From: Pseudomonadota bacterium
Lineage (GTDB): Bacteria > SAR324 > XYD2-FULL-50-16 > JAHJRI01
Length of the DNA: 21,096 nucleotides
Direction: 5' to 3'
Assembly: GCA_022360105.1 (NCBI GenBank)
Contig: JAKSDL010000069.1
Location: 1 to 21,096 of the forward strand
Under the pieces are notes generated by a model, which did no database searches, had not been told where the DNA came from, and saw only the letters and a program-made list of their open reading frames with translations. The position numbers were made by a program, and so were the translations under genes. Below, piece by piece: positions 5,650 to 13,784 of this stretch. Within the stretch, counting starts at the first letter, position 1, and the number at the start of each line of letters is the position of its first letter.

Positions 5650-7176
5650 ATGAAAACAGATTTGCTCAACCAATTAAAAGAGACCGGCGAATTTATTACA
5701 TCAAAATGCAAAGAAATACCTGAGATTGCCATTGTGTTAGGCTCAGGTTTGGGACCCCTGGCCGAGTTGATTCAAAACCCGGTGACGATTGCTTACAATG
5801 ATATTCCACATTTTGCTAAATCCACCGTGGAAGGGCATGCGGGTGAATTAATCTTTGGAGAATTAAAAAACAAAAACGTGGTCTGCATGAATGGCCGGTT
5901 TCATTATTATGAGGGGTATCCTTTTGATTTGGTAGTTTATCCCTTTAGAGTGTTTAAACACCTGGGGATCAGTAAACTGATCCTGACCAATGCAGTCGGC
6001 GGAATCAACCTGGGTTTTAAAGCCGGGGAGTTGATGCTGATACGTGATCATTTGAATTTGATGGGCAACAACCCGCTGATCGGTCCTAATCAGGATCTTC
6101 TCGGACCGCGTTTCCCTGACATGACTGAAACGTACTCAACCAGACTTCATCAGCTGGCTCGATCAGAAGCCAAAAGCCTGGATATTCATCTGCATGAAGG
6201 AGTGTATGCAGCGCTGACAGGCCCCAGCTATGAGACACCGGCCGAGATCAAAATGCTGAGGTCCCTGGGAGCGGATGCTGTTGGCATGAGCACCGTCCCG
6301 GAGGCAATTATTGCCAATCATATGGGCATGGAAATTCTGGCAATCAGTTGCATTACCAACGCCGCCGCCGGGATTGGCAATCACAAGCTGTCCCATGACG
6401 AAGTCACTGATGTCGCTGCCATGGTAAAGGATGACTTCACTCGACTCGTATCCAATATTGTAGAACATTTTGACCGACAAGCGGAGGAACCTGTGCAGGA
6501 AAAATCAACAGAAACGAAAAAGAAAACCGAAGGGGATAAGTCCCTGTCTCAATATATCGACCATACCTTGTTGAAACCGGATGCCACTGTTGAGGAAATA
6601 GAAAAGCTTTGCAAAGAGGCGGTTGATCACGGATTTAAAACGGTTTGTCTCAACTCGGCTAATATAGATTTAGCAGCCAGTCTTCTGGAAAATAAATCAC
6701 CATTGCCAATCGCAGTGGTTGGATTTCCACTGGGTGCGGCTATGACCTCATCCAAAGCTTTTGAAACCAAAGAAGCCATCAAGGCAGGAGCCAGGGAAAT
6801 CGATATGGTGATTAATATTGGTGCGCTGAAGGCGAAGAACTACAGAAAAGTAATGACAGATATACAGGCTGTGGTTGATGCGGCACGCCCCTATCCTGTT
6901 AAGGTTATTATTGAAGCCAGCAGTTTGAATGAAGACGAAAAAATCGTGGCCTGCGCACTGTCAAAGTCTGCAGGGGCTGCTTATGTCAAAACGTCCACCG
7001 GATTTGCTGATGGCGGAGCCACGGCTGATGACATTGCACTGATGAGACGAATCGTTGGCGATGACGTAGGCGTAAAAGCCAGCGGCGGTATTAAAACCAA
7101 AGAAGATGCCAACCGGATGATTGAGGCTGGTGCCTCAAGAATCGGGGCTTCTGCTTCGGTTGAAATCGTTTCTTAA
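5650..7176 (+). CDS. Purine nucleoside phosphorylase fused to deoxyribose-phosphate aldolase (PNP-DeoC)
   Basis: A bifunctional protein of 508 residues from the ATG at 5650. That start is chosen because MKTDLLNQLKETGEFI matches the normal start of trimeric PNPs, although no good ribosome site precedes it. Residues 1-274 are a trimeric (human/PunA-type) PNP: GSGLG 31-35, VEGHAGE (His63), MNGRFHYYEGY, LTNAVGGIN, GPSYETPAE (Glu195), VGMSTVPE (Met213) and CITNAAAG (Asn237). The Glu/Asn pair, spaced 42 residues as in human E201/N243, predicts inosine/guanosine specificity. A charged linker (about 275-296, Glu/Lys/Thr-rich) joins a full DeoC domain: YIDHTLLKPDAT, VVGFPLGA, EIDMVINIG (Asp385), KVIIEAS, YVKTSTGF (Schiff-base Lys447) and GVKASGGI (Lys476). 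It is first in an operon, 31 bases before the pyrimidine phosphorylase gene. PNP makes (deoxy)ribose-1-phosphate while DeoC needs deoxyribose-5-phosphate, so a phosphopentomutase must act between them. Confidence 0.92.
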   Translation: MKTDLLNQLKETGEFITSKCKEIPEIAIVLGSGLGPLAELIQNPVTIAYNDIPHFAKSTVEGHAGELIFGELKNKNVVCMNGRFHYYEGYPFDLVVYPFRVFKHLGISKLILTNAVGGINLGFKAGELMLIRDHLNLMGNNPLIGPNQDLLGPRFPDMTETYSTRLHQLARSEAKSLDIHLHEGVYAALTGPSYETPAEIKMLRSLGADAVGMSTVPEAIIANHMGMEILAISCITNAAAGIGNHKLSHDEVTDVAAMVKDDFTRLVSNIVEHFDRQAEEPVQEKSTETKKKTEGDKSLSQYIDHTLLKPDATVEEIEKLCKEAVDHGFKTVCLNSANIDLAASLLENKSPLPIAVVGFPLGAAMTSSKAFETKEAIKAGAREIDMVINIGALKAKNYRKVMTDIQAVVDAARPYPVKVIIEASSLNEDEKIVACALSKSAGAAYVKTSTGFADGGATADDIALMRRIVGDDVGVKASGGIKTKEDANRMIEAGASRIGASASVEIVS

Positions 7177-7207
7177 TTGATGACCTTGAACTTGTCGAGA
7201 GTAAACC

Positions 7208-8521
7208 ATGCATTTTCAGGAAATTCTGTTAAAAAAACGAGACAACCAACCACTGACTTCGGAAGAAATCCGGTTTTTTATTGAGCAATATACCAAAGGA
7301 GATATTCCGGATTATCAAATATCAGCATTGCTGATGGCCATTTTTCTGAACGGCTTAAGCATTGATGAAACAGTCTGGCTGACAGAAGCCATGCTGCATT
7401 CGGGAATAGTGGTTGATCTTGCCGATGTAGAGGGAATCAAGGTAGATAAGCACTCCACGGGGGGAGTCGGGGATAAGACATCCCTGATCATCGCTCCTAT
7501 TTGCGCTGCACTGGATGTTCCGGTGCCCATGATTTCCGGCAGGGGTCTGGGTCATACCGGAGGAACCCTGGATAAACTGGAATCGATTCCCGGGTTTAAT
7601 GTGAATCTTACCCTGGATCATTATCGTGAATTGGTCAAAGAACTTCGATGTTGTTTGATCGGTCAAACCAGTGAAATTGCACCGGCAGACAAGAAGATGT
7701 ATGCCCTTCGTGATGTGACGTGCACAGTGGAAAATAAATCGCTGATTTCTGCCAGCATCATGAGCAAAAAACTGGCTGAAGGGGTCGATGCCCTGGTATT
7801 AGACGTGAAGACAGGCACGGGTGCTTTCATGAAATCTCAGCAAGATGCTGAGGAATTAGCAAAACTGATGATTTCCATTGGAAAAAAAATGGGGAAAAAG
7901 GTCAGTGCCTTGATCACCGACATGAATCAGCCTTTAGGGAGCTATGTAGGCAATTCACTGGAAGTGATCGAATCCGTTGATTTGCTGAAAGGCAGTGCCT
8001 TACCGGAACAAAAAGATCTTGTTGAATTAAGCATCTTGCTGGCAGCCCATATGGTCGTTTTGGGCGGGAAGGCACAGGATGTGAAGTCTGCCAGGCAACA
8101 GGTGCAAAGGGTTATTGATGATGGGAGTGCCTTTGAGAAATTAAAAAAGATCGTAGAAAAACAGGGAGGCGATCCCAGCTCCCTGGATGATTATTCAAAA
8201 TTGCCGACTGCCACTGAAACGCATCTGGTCAAAGCTGACAAAAAAGGGTTTGTTGAAAAACTCGATGCACTGCTGTTAGGAAAATCCGCTGTATACCTCG
8301 GTGCCGGAAGGATGATGCTGGATTCCAAGATAGATCCTGGTGTCGGTATCGTTATCAGGAAAAAAGTGGGAGATGAAGTAGATAGGGACGATGTGATTAT
8401 GGAAGTTCGCTACAACAAACAGGAGCAGTTGCAGAACGCTTTGTCTTACCTTAATCGGGCTATAGCGCTATCTGATACCCCTGTTTCTCCTTTGACACTG
8501 GTTAAAAATGCATTTGAATAA
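7208..8521 (+). CDS. pdp: Pyrimidine-nucleoside phosphorylase
   Basis: Splits uridine, deoxyuridine or thymidine with phosphate to free base and (deoxy)ribose-1-phosphate; a cytosolic dimer of the nucleoside phosphorylase II family. The 437 residues are the usual length. The phosphate-binding signature KHSTGGVGDKTSL lies at 81-93 and SGRGLGHTGGTLDKLE at 110-125. Arg168, Ser183 and Lys187 (ALRDVT; LISASIMSKK) fall at the positions known to bind the base in Bacillus PyNP (recalled). The C-terminal alpha/beta domain is complete (LGAGRMMLDSKIDPGVGI). Thymidine phosphorylase (DeoA) cannot be excluded; length and active-site numbering fit Pdp better. It follows the PNP-DeoC gene by 31 bases and so completes purine plus pyrimidine nucleoside breakdown in one transcript. 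The ribosome site is weak. Confidence 0.93.
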   Translation: MHFQEILLKKRDNQPLTSEEIRFFIEQYTKGDIPDYQISALLMAIFLNGLSIDETVWLTEAMLHSGIVVDLADVEGIKVDKHSTGGVGDKTSLIIAPICAALDVPVPMISGRGLGHTGGTLDKLESIPGFNVNLTLDHYRELVKELRCCLIGQTSEIAPADKKMYALRDVTCTVENKSLISASIMSKKLAEGVDALVLDVKTGTGAFMKSQQDAEELAKLMISIGKKMGKKVSALITDMNQPLGSYVGNSLEVIESVDLLKGSALPEQKDLVELSILLAAHMVVLGGKAQDVKSARQQVQRVIDDGSAFEKLKKIVEKQGGDPSSLDDYSKLPTATETHLVKADKKGFVEKLDALLLGKSAVYLGAGRMMLDSKIDPGVGIVIRKKVGDEVDRDDVIMEVRYNKQEQLQNALSYLNRAIALSDTPVSPLTLVKNAFE

Positions 8522-8595
8522 TTATTCATCACGATTTTATAATTTTGTACAACACATTATATTTGCTTTAACTTGCTGCAATTTAGTGAGGTATC

Positions 8596-9768
8596 ATGAC
8601 ACCGTTAAAAATTAAACTTCTCGCTCACAAAGGAGCCGAAGAAGAATTGTTTGATCAGGGTAAGGAGCTTGTAAATACACTGATCGCTGCAGATAAAATT
8701 GAATTTGACGATTCAGACCCTGACGTGCTCTTTTTTCTGACTGGTGGTTCAGAACGATCCGCCCTGGCGGGAATAGAAAAAGGAAAGTTTTACGTACTGG
8801 TGGCTACCAGCACCGGCAACTCAAATGCTTCGGCCATGGAGGTAAAAGCCGCGTTGCGGAGAATGGACATCACTTCCATATTGCTGGACGGAGAAGAGGA
8901 TGAAACCAGGCTATACCTGGAACAATTGCATCAGGTTAAAAATGCCCTGGTATCGGTAAGCAATCAACAATTGGGTTTGATTGGCGAAGTGTCGGAATGG
9001 TTGGTGGCATCGGAAATAAAACCGGAAATTCTGAATTCCACTCTTGGCATTCGGCTTAAAAAAGTAGCCTGGGAATCGTTACCTGATTTTAAAGATTTAA
9101 TGGCACCTGAAAACTTCTTGTCTACCTTTTCAGGGGGGAACCCCCAGGATGTTGAAAAGGCGGGCCAGGTTTTTACATTGCTCCAACAAACCTGCGAAAA
9201 AGAAAAGTTCGATGCCTTGACTGTCGAATGTTTTTCCCTGGTAAAAAACAGAGGCGTTTCCGGTTGCCTGGCTCTGGCAAAACTAAATCAGGAAGGCATT
9301 CCTACCGCTTGTGAAGGAGATATTGTCAGTGCTGTGGGAATGATATTGGCAAAAGCCTTAACCGGACAAGTTCCCTGGATGGCAAATGTCGCCAAAATTG
9401 GATACGAGAAATGCTTGCTGGCCCATTGTACCATTTCACCGGATTTAGTGAGTGAATTTGAAATCAAAACCCATTATGAAACCGGAATCGGTACGGCCAT
9501 CCAAGGAAACTACCTGTCTGATAAAATAACGGTTTTTCGGCTTGATGAAACGGTCAGTCGTATTTTTATCACCGAAGGTACTATTTTGGACCGCCCCAAG
9601 TATACATCGGCGTGCAGAACCCAAATTGAAGTTAAATTTCCCCAAAATGCGGTAGATAGCCTGAGGGATGATCCATTGGGGAATCATCATTTGATTTTGC
9701 CGGGTAATCACGAAGATATCCTGCTGCTTGCCAGTCGAATTCTCAATCTGGAACCAGTGATCCATTAA
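8596..9768 (+). CDS. L-fucose/L-arabinose isomerase-family protein of unknown substrate
   Basis: A 390-residue protein related to the C-terminal core of FucI/AraA-type sugar isomerases (COG2407-like). These are metal-dependent aldose-ketose isomerases and are usually longer (about 480-600 residues). Family-like stretches are DALTVECFSLVKNRGVSGC (206-224, Glu211), GIPTACEGDIVSAVGM (234-249, Glu240/Asp242), LLAHCTIS (274-281, His277), GIGTAIQG (297-304) and LGNHHLILPGNH (361-372). The acidic residues and histidines could form the metal site, but I cannot align them with certainty. The start has a good ribosome site (GAGGT, 6 bases before ATG). It is third in the nucleoside-catabolic operon, 74 bases after pdp, where no classical step needs such an enzyme. 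Isomerisation of free ribose, deoxyribose or a phosphopentose is an inference only. Confidence 0.75.
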   Translation: MTPLKIKLLAHKGAEEELFDQGKELVNTLIAADKIEFDDSDPDVLFFLTGGSERSALAGIEKGKFYVLVATSTGNSNASAMEVKAALRRMDITSILLDGEEDETRLYLEQLHQVKNALVSVSNQQLGLIGEVSEWLVASEIKPEILNSTLGIRLKKVAWESLPDFKDLMAPENFLSTFSGGNPQDVEKAGQVFTLLQQTCEKEKFDALTVECFSLVKNRGVSGCLALAKLNQEGIPTACEGDIVSAVGMILAKALTGQVPWMANVAKIGYEKCLLAHCTISPDLVSEFEIKTHYETGIGTAIQGNYLSDKITVFRLDETVSRIFITEGTILDRPKYTSACRTQIEVKFPQNAVDSLRDDPLGNHHLILPGNHEDILLLASRILNLEPVIH

Positions 9769-9823
9769 CTGGACCAAGAGTAATCAGCTTTTACTTTTAA
9801 TATCAACAAGCAAAATTAACCGT

Positions 9824-11038
9824 ATGCGCGAAATAATGATTATCAATGTCTCTGGTGAAGACAAACCGGGATTGACCTCTTCAATTACGGAAATACTGGG
9901 TAGACACAACGCCAATATTCTGGATATCGGGCAGGCGGTAATTCACAACACTTTATCCCTGGGAATTCTGGTGGAAATTCCCGACGAATCAAAATCATCC
10001 CCAATTTTAAAAGATGTTTTGTTTTGCGCCCACAACCTTGGCATCAACGTCAAATTCACACCGATTGCGGAAAACCTCTATAACAGCTGGGTGGAAGAGC
10101 AGGGCAAGCCCAGAAATATCGTAACGCTTCTCGCCCAGACCATCACTGCCAGGCAAATTTCTAAAATTTCAGCAATCATTGCCAATAACGGACTGAATAT
10201 TGATAAAATTAACCGCTTGTCCGGTCGCAAACGTCTCGATACTGAGGAGAACGATAATAAAGCCTGTGTCGAGTTCTCATTTCGTGGTGATCCTGTGGAT
10301 AAGCAAAAAATGAAGAGTGAATTGTTGCAGACGGCAAATGAACTTGAGATCGATATTGCACTGCAGGAAGATAATATTTATCGAAGCAATCGCCGTCTGG
10401 TCGCATTCGATATGGATTCCACACTGATTGAGGTGGAAGTGATTGACGAGCTGGCCAAAGCAGCAAACGTTGGAAATGAGGTATCCGCCATTACCGAGAG
10501 GGCCATGTGCGGGGAGATCGATTTCACGGAAAGTCTCAAACAGCGAGTGGCGCTGTTAAAAGGTCTTGATGAATCAAAATTGCAAACCATTGCTGACAAG
10601 TTGCCCTTGACCGAAGGAGCGGAGCGGCTGATCGCGATCTTAAAACGATTGAATTTCACAACAGCTATCATTTCAGGCGGCTTTACCTTTTTTGGAGAAG
10701 TCCTAAAACAAAGGCTGGGATTTGATTATGTCTATGCCAACCGGCTGGAGATTGAAAACGGAGTAGTGACCGGAAACGTGCTGGGTGAAATTGTGGATGG
10801 CAATATGAAAGCCAGGCTTTTGCAGCAAATCGCGGAAAATGAAAACATCAATCTGGAGCAGGTTATTGCAGTGGGTGATGGAGCAAATGACTTGCCAATG
10901 CTGAGCAAAGCCGGGTTAGGCATAGCTTTTAGAGCCAAGCCGATTGTGAAAAAATCGGCTGAGCAGGCCATATCAACATTTGGTCTGGATGGGATTTTGT
11001 ACCTGATTGGTTACAGGGACTGGTATGCGATGAAATAG
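9824..11038 (+). CDS. serB: Phosphoserine phosphatase SerB with N-terminal ACT domains
   Basis: Hydrolyses O-phosphoserine to serine, the last step of serine synthesis, in the cytosol. The 404 residues comprise two ACT-like regulatory domains (about 1-80, starting IMIINVSGEDKPGLTSSITEIL, and about 97-180) and a C-terminal HAD phosphatase. HAD motif I is FDMDST with nucleophile Asp196 and Asp198, motif II is SGG (284-286), the motif III lysine is Lys329, and motif IV is GDGANDLPM (351-359). This two-ACT layout is known from mycobacterial SerB2 and some Gram-negative SerB proteins, where serine binds the ACT domains. The gene follows the isomerase-like gene by 55 bases but has no clear ribosome site; it may only travel with the operon. 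It ends 4 bases from the end of a convergent gene. Confidence 0.93.
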   Translation: MREIMIINVSGEDKPGLTSSITEILGRHNANILDIGQAVIHNTLSLGILVEIPDESKSSPILKDVLFCAHNLGINVKFTPIAENLYNSWVEEQGKPRNIVTLLAQTITARQISKISAIIANNGLNIDKINRLSGRKRLDTEENDNKACVEFSFRGDPVDKQKMKSELLQTANELEIDIALQEDNIYRSNRRLVAFDMDSTLIEVEVIDELAKAANVGNEVSAITERAMCGEIDFTESLKQRVALLKGLDESKLQTIADKLPLTEGAERLIAILKRLNFTTAIISGGFTFFGEVLKQRLGFDYVYANRLEIENGVVTGNVLGEIVDGNMKARLLQQIAENENINLEQVIAVGDGANDLPMLSKAGLGIAFRAKPIVKKSAEQAISTFGLDGILYLIGYRDWYAMK

Positions 11039-11042
11039 ATGA

Positions 11043-11540
11043 TTACCTTACTTTCTTGCCTGCAAACAGCATGAATACCCATTCAATGGGCCAAACCGTA
11101 TGCAGTAAGATCAATAGTTCAGGGGGATAATCAACCGCAAGTTTGCGATTTCTGGTGAAATAACCGGTTAGCACGGCACCAATGATATATCCGACGAACA
11201 ATAGAAACCCTGTAACATGGATGCGTCTCTCCCTGATATCCAAAGCCAGCTCTTCCTCCTGACTCATTCCCTGGCCGGTTTTAACAGCTTCAGTATCTTC
11301 ATACTCTCCTTCTTCATCTTCCCAGCTCATATCTGAAAGCTCACCACTTGATTCCGATTCTCCCTCTTCGTCAGCCCAGGACTCCTGGGAAAGATCCTCT
11401 TCTTCGGGATCATCACTCCAATCCATTTGTGAGAGATCGGTGGTGTCTTCCGTTTTTTGATCGGCTGCCACCGGAGTCGAGACTGTTAAAAAACAGAAAA
11501 GACTCAGGAAAATAGTAAAAGCGAAGAGTGATGATTTCAT
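11043..11540 (-). CDS. Exported acidic-repeat membrane protein, uncharacterised
   Basis: Function unknown. The 165 residues begin with a signal peptide (about 1-26: Lys3-less short n-region with MKSS, hydrophobic FAFTIFLSLFCFLTV, then VAA before Asp27). An extremely acidic region (27-85) holds three related units starting at 35, 49 and 67: D/E-L-S-Q/D-x-D/S-W-x-D/E-D/E, each with a tryptophan (W41, W55, W73) and an acidic tail. A basic patch RERR (103-106) precedes a membrane helix (about 109-128). A short RNRK loop and a second hydrophobic stretch (about 140-160) follow, ending in GKKVR. It is the last gene of the nucleoside transporter operon, starting 25 bases after the second permease, so an accessory role in uptake is possible. 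Its acidic region should lie outside the inner membrane. No homologous family was recognised. Confidence 0.8.
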   Translation of the reverse strand: MKSSLFAFTIFLSLFCFLTVSTPVAADQKTEDTTDLSQMDWSDDPEEEDLSQESWADEEGESESSGELSDMSWEDEEGEYEDTEAVKTGQGMSQEEELALDIRERRIHVTGFLLFVGYIIGAVLTGYFTRNRKLAVDYPPELLILLHTVWPIEWVFMLFAGKKVR

Positions 11541-11565
11541 AATTGATTTGAGCTTAGATTCTGTT

Positions 11566-12492
11566 TTATTTTGCCTGTACGTATGGAATTCCGTCAGCTG
11601 CCGGTACCCTGGTTTTACCCATAAATCCTGCCAGTACCACCATGGTTAGAATAAAAGGAAACATCTGCACGAACTGGGTTGGAACGGGAATAACACCTTG
11701 AACCCTGATTTGAAAAGCATCTGCAATCCCAAACAACATGCAGCCAACCAGGGTCAAGCCGGGTCGGTATTTACCAAATATCAAGGCGGCAAGTGCTATA
11801 AAACCACGTCCTGCAGAAAGATCTCTCACATAGGAACTGCCATGGGCAATGGAAAGAAATGCTCCGCCAAGCCCGGCCAGAAGACCGCTGATCCATACAC
11901 CATAATATCGCATCTGGTAAACGTTGATACCTGCTGTGTCTGCCGCTTCAGGATTTTCCCCGACAGCTCTTAAACGCAGTCCAAAACTTGTTTTAAACAG
12001 CACAAACCAGGAGATGGGAACCATGCTGTATGCGAATATGACCAGAATGGAGTATTTTCCCAACAGGGTACTCAAAATCGGGATTTGGGAAATAACAGGT
12101 ATTTCAACAATAGGCAGCATCAAAGGAATATTCGGGGTAACAGTCGTGGAATTGTATAAAGCGTTGGCCAGAACAGCCGGAACTCCGATTGCCAGGAGAT
12201 TGATAGCCGTAGCACTAACGACCTGGTCGGCTTGATACCTGATGCTGGCAATACCATGAATATGGGCTACCAGACCACCGACTAACATCGCTGCTAACAA
12301 CCCGAACCAGGGATTGCTGGTCTCAAAGGCAATGACAGCGCCCACAAAAGCGCCAAATATCATAATCCCTTCCAGGGCAATATTTACAACACCACCGCGT
12401 TCCGAAAACATACCTCCCAGGGCTGCCAGAATTAAAGGAGTCGAAAGTCTTACACCCGAAGCAAACAATTCAAGATCTAATATTTCCCACAT
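11566..12492 (-). CDS. Nucleoside ABC transporter permease (NupQ-like)
   Basis: An integral inner-membrane subunit of the branched-chain amino acid/ribose/nucleoside-type permease family (BPD_transp_2). The 308 residues are the usual size for the smaller of two permeases paired with a BMP-type binding protein. It is highly hydrophobic throughout. The family-typical opening is FASGVRLSTPLILAALGGMFSERGGVVNIALEGIMIFGAF (9-48), and the cytoplasmic coupling segment RAVGENPEAADTAGINV lies at about 176-192. The start is 18 bases after the adenosine deaminase stop. With the permease at 13785-14867 it should form the heteromeric channel energised by the ATPase at 15012-16523. Nucleosides are the likely substrate, given the deaminase encoded between the permeases and the convergent phosphorylase operon. 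Confidence 0.9.
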   Translation of the reverse strand: MWEILDLELFASGVRLSTPLILAALGGMFSERGGVVNIALEGIMIFGAFVGAVIAFETSNPWFGLLAAMLVGGLVAHIHGIASIRYQADQVVSATAINLLAIGVPAVLANALYNSTTVTPNIPLMLPIVEIPVISQIPILSTLLGKYSILVIFAYSMVPISWFVLFKTSFGLRLRAVGENPEAADTAGINVYQMRYYGVWISGLLAGLGGAFLSIAHGSSYVRDLSAGRGFIALAALIFGKYRPGLTLVGCMLFGIADAFQIRVQGVIPVPTQFVQMFPFILTMVVLAGFMGKTRVPAADGIPYVQAK

Positions 12493-12510
12493 GGTTTTTC
12501 TCGGTTCTTA

Positions 12511-13770
12511 TCAAACTTGGTTCTTATTAACAAAGATCTCAGGTAATTCCCTGGTTATTTTATCGTAATAATTCAGGCAGCTGCGCACATATTTTCTTTT
12601 CTGGTGATAGCGACCGGGAAAAAAGCTGCGCTTAAATCCGTAGATGATACAGTTTCGTAAATCTTTCTTGCTGATTTTAAAACTGTTCAATGCCAGCAGG
12701 ATTTCATTGGTAACGGTTGTTTTGCTGACTGTGCGGTTGTCCGTGCAAAAGGTGGTAGAGAGGTGAGCATCCAGCATTTTGGCAAACGTGTGGTTTTCAA
12801 TCTTTTTGACAGATGGATTGGTCTGCAGGTTACTGGTCAGGCAAATCTCAATGGTGATTCGTCTGTCTGCAATATATTGAGTAATATCTGAAATGTAACC
12901 TTCTTTGTCTGCAATGCCGGGATTCTCTATTTTCGTGGCATCAAAGAGAAAATATCCGTGTCCGATGCGGTCGGCATGACATTCGGTGATAGCCTGGAAA
13001 ATTGATTCCGGACCATAGTCTTCACCTGCATGCACCGTTTTATGCATAAACGCTTCATGGGCATATTGATATGCTCGCCAGTGATCCGCTGCCGGGTTAC
13101 CGGCTTCTGCACCTGCCAGATCGAAAGCCATGATGGGCAATCCAACTTTGTCCCTGATTCTCACAGCACCTTTTGCAAGCTCCAGGGAAGCCAGACGACA
13201 AATCTCTTTTCTATCCGAATAAGTAAATGAATCGATAAAGTTTCTAAAATATGGCGACCAGGGGCCAAACTCCCTCATGGCACAAACAATAATGCTATAG
13301 TGGAATTCAGGCTCTTGTTGATTTTTGACTTGAGGCCGCCGGTTAAATTCTTTCTCAGCCCTTTCCAGACCAGCGTTGACCGATTTTAAAACGGTCTCCA
13401 TATCCATATTTTCATTAATATGGAGTTGAGGAGCAAATCGAACTTCGATGTAGCGTACTCCCTCATTCTGGTTATCGATAGCCAGCTCATAGGAAATCTG
13501 TTCCAGGTATTCGGGCTTCTGCATGACAGCACCGGAATATCCAAATGTTTTCAGGTATTCCCCCAGGTTGGCGTATTGATCCTTGAAAACCAGTTCATTC
13601 ATGCCCTCTACGGTGTAACTGGGGAGCTCCAGCCCTTCCTTTTGGGAAAGCTCGATAATGGTTTCCAGCCTTACTGACCCGTCCAAATGAACGTGCAGAT
13701 CGTTTTTGGGTATGCGCTTGATGATCTCTTCGAATTTTTCCGGATCCTTAATGTCGACCTGATTTTCCAT
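12511..13770 (-). CDS. add: Adenosine deaminase
   Basis: Zinc hydrolase that converts adenosine or deoxyadenosine to (deoxy)inosine and ammonia, feeding the PNP domain encoded nearby. The 419 residues show HVHLDGS with zinc ligands His26 and His28, DLAGAEAG near 217-224, HAGED with zinc ligand His247 and catalytic Glu250, IGHGY with His271, and TDN with Asp344. The usual C-terminal Asp-Asp pair is Asp-Asn (TDNRTVSKTT). This variant also occurs in actinobacterial Add proteins (recalled), so it need not mean loss of function. At 419 residues it is longer than the usual 330-350, with extra sequence around 140-180 and at the C-terminus. The gene lies between the two permease genes with gaps of 14 and 18 bases, so uptake and deamination are co-expressed. 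A different (deoxy)adenosine-like substrate remains possible. Confidence 0.9.
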   Translation of the reverse strand: MENQVDIKDPEKFEEIIKRIPKNDLHVHLDGSVRLETIIELSQKEGLELPSYTVEGMNELVFKDQYANLGEYLKTFGYSGAVMQKPEYLEQISYELAIDNQNEGVRYIEVRFAPQLHINENMDMETVLKSVNAGLERAEKEFNRRPQVKNQQEPEFHYSIIVCAMREFGPWSPYFRNFIDSFTYSDRKEICRLASLELAKGAVRIRDKVGLPIMAFDLAGAEAGNPAADHWRAYQYAHEAFMHKTVHAGEDYGPESIFQAITECHADRIGHGYFLFDATKIENPGIADKEGYISDITQYIADRRITIEICLTSNLQTNPSVKKIENHTFAKMLDAHLSTTFCTDNRTVSKTTVTNEILLALNSFKISKKDLRNCIIYGFKRSFFPGRYHQKRKYVRSCLNYYDKITRELPEIFVNKNQV

Positions 13771-13784
13771 CTACTTTCAGCCTT

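Noticed and set aside
10209..10671. Antisense frames within serB
   Set aside because: Overlap the conserved ACT and HAD coding sequence and show no protein-like features.
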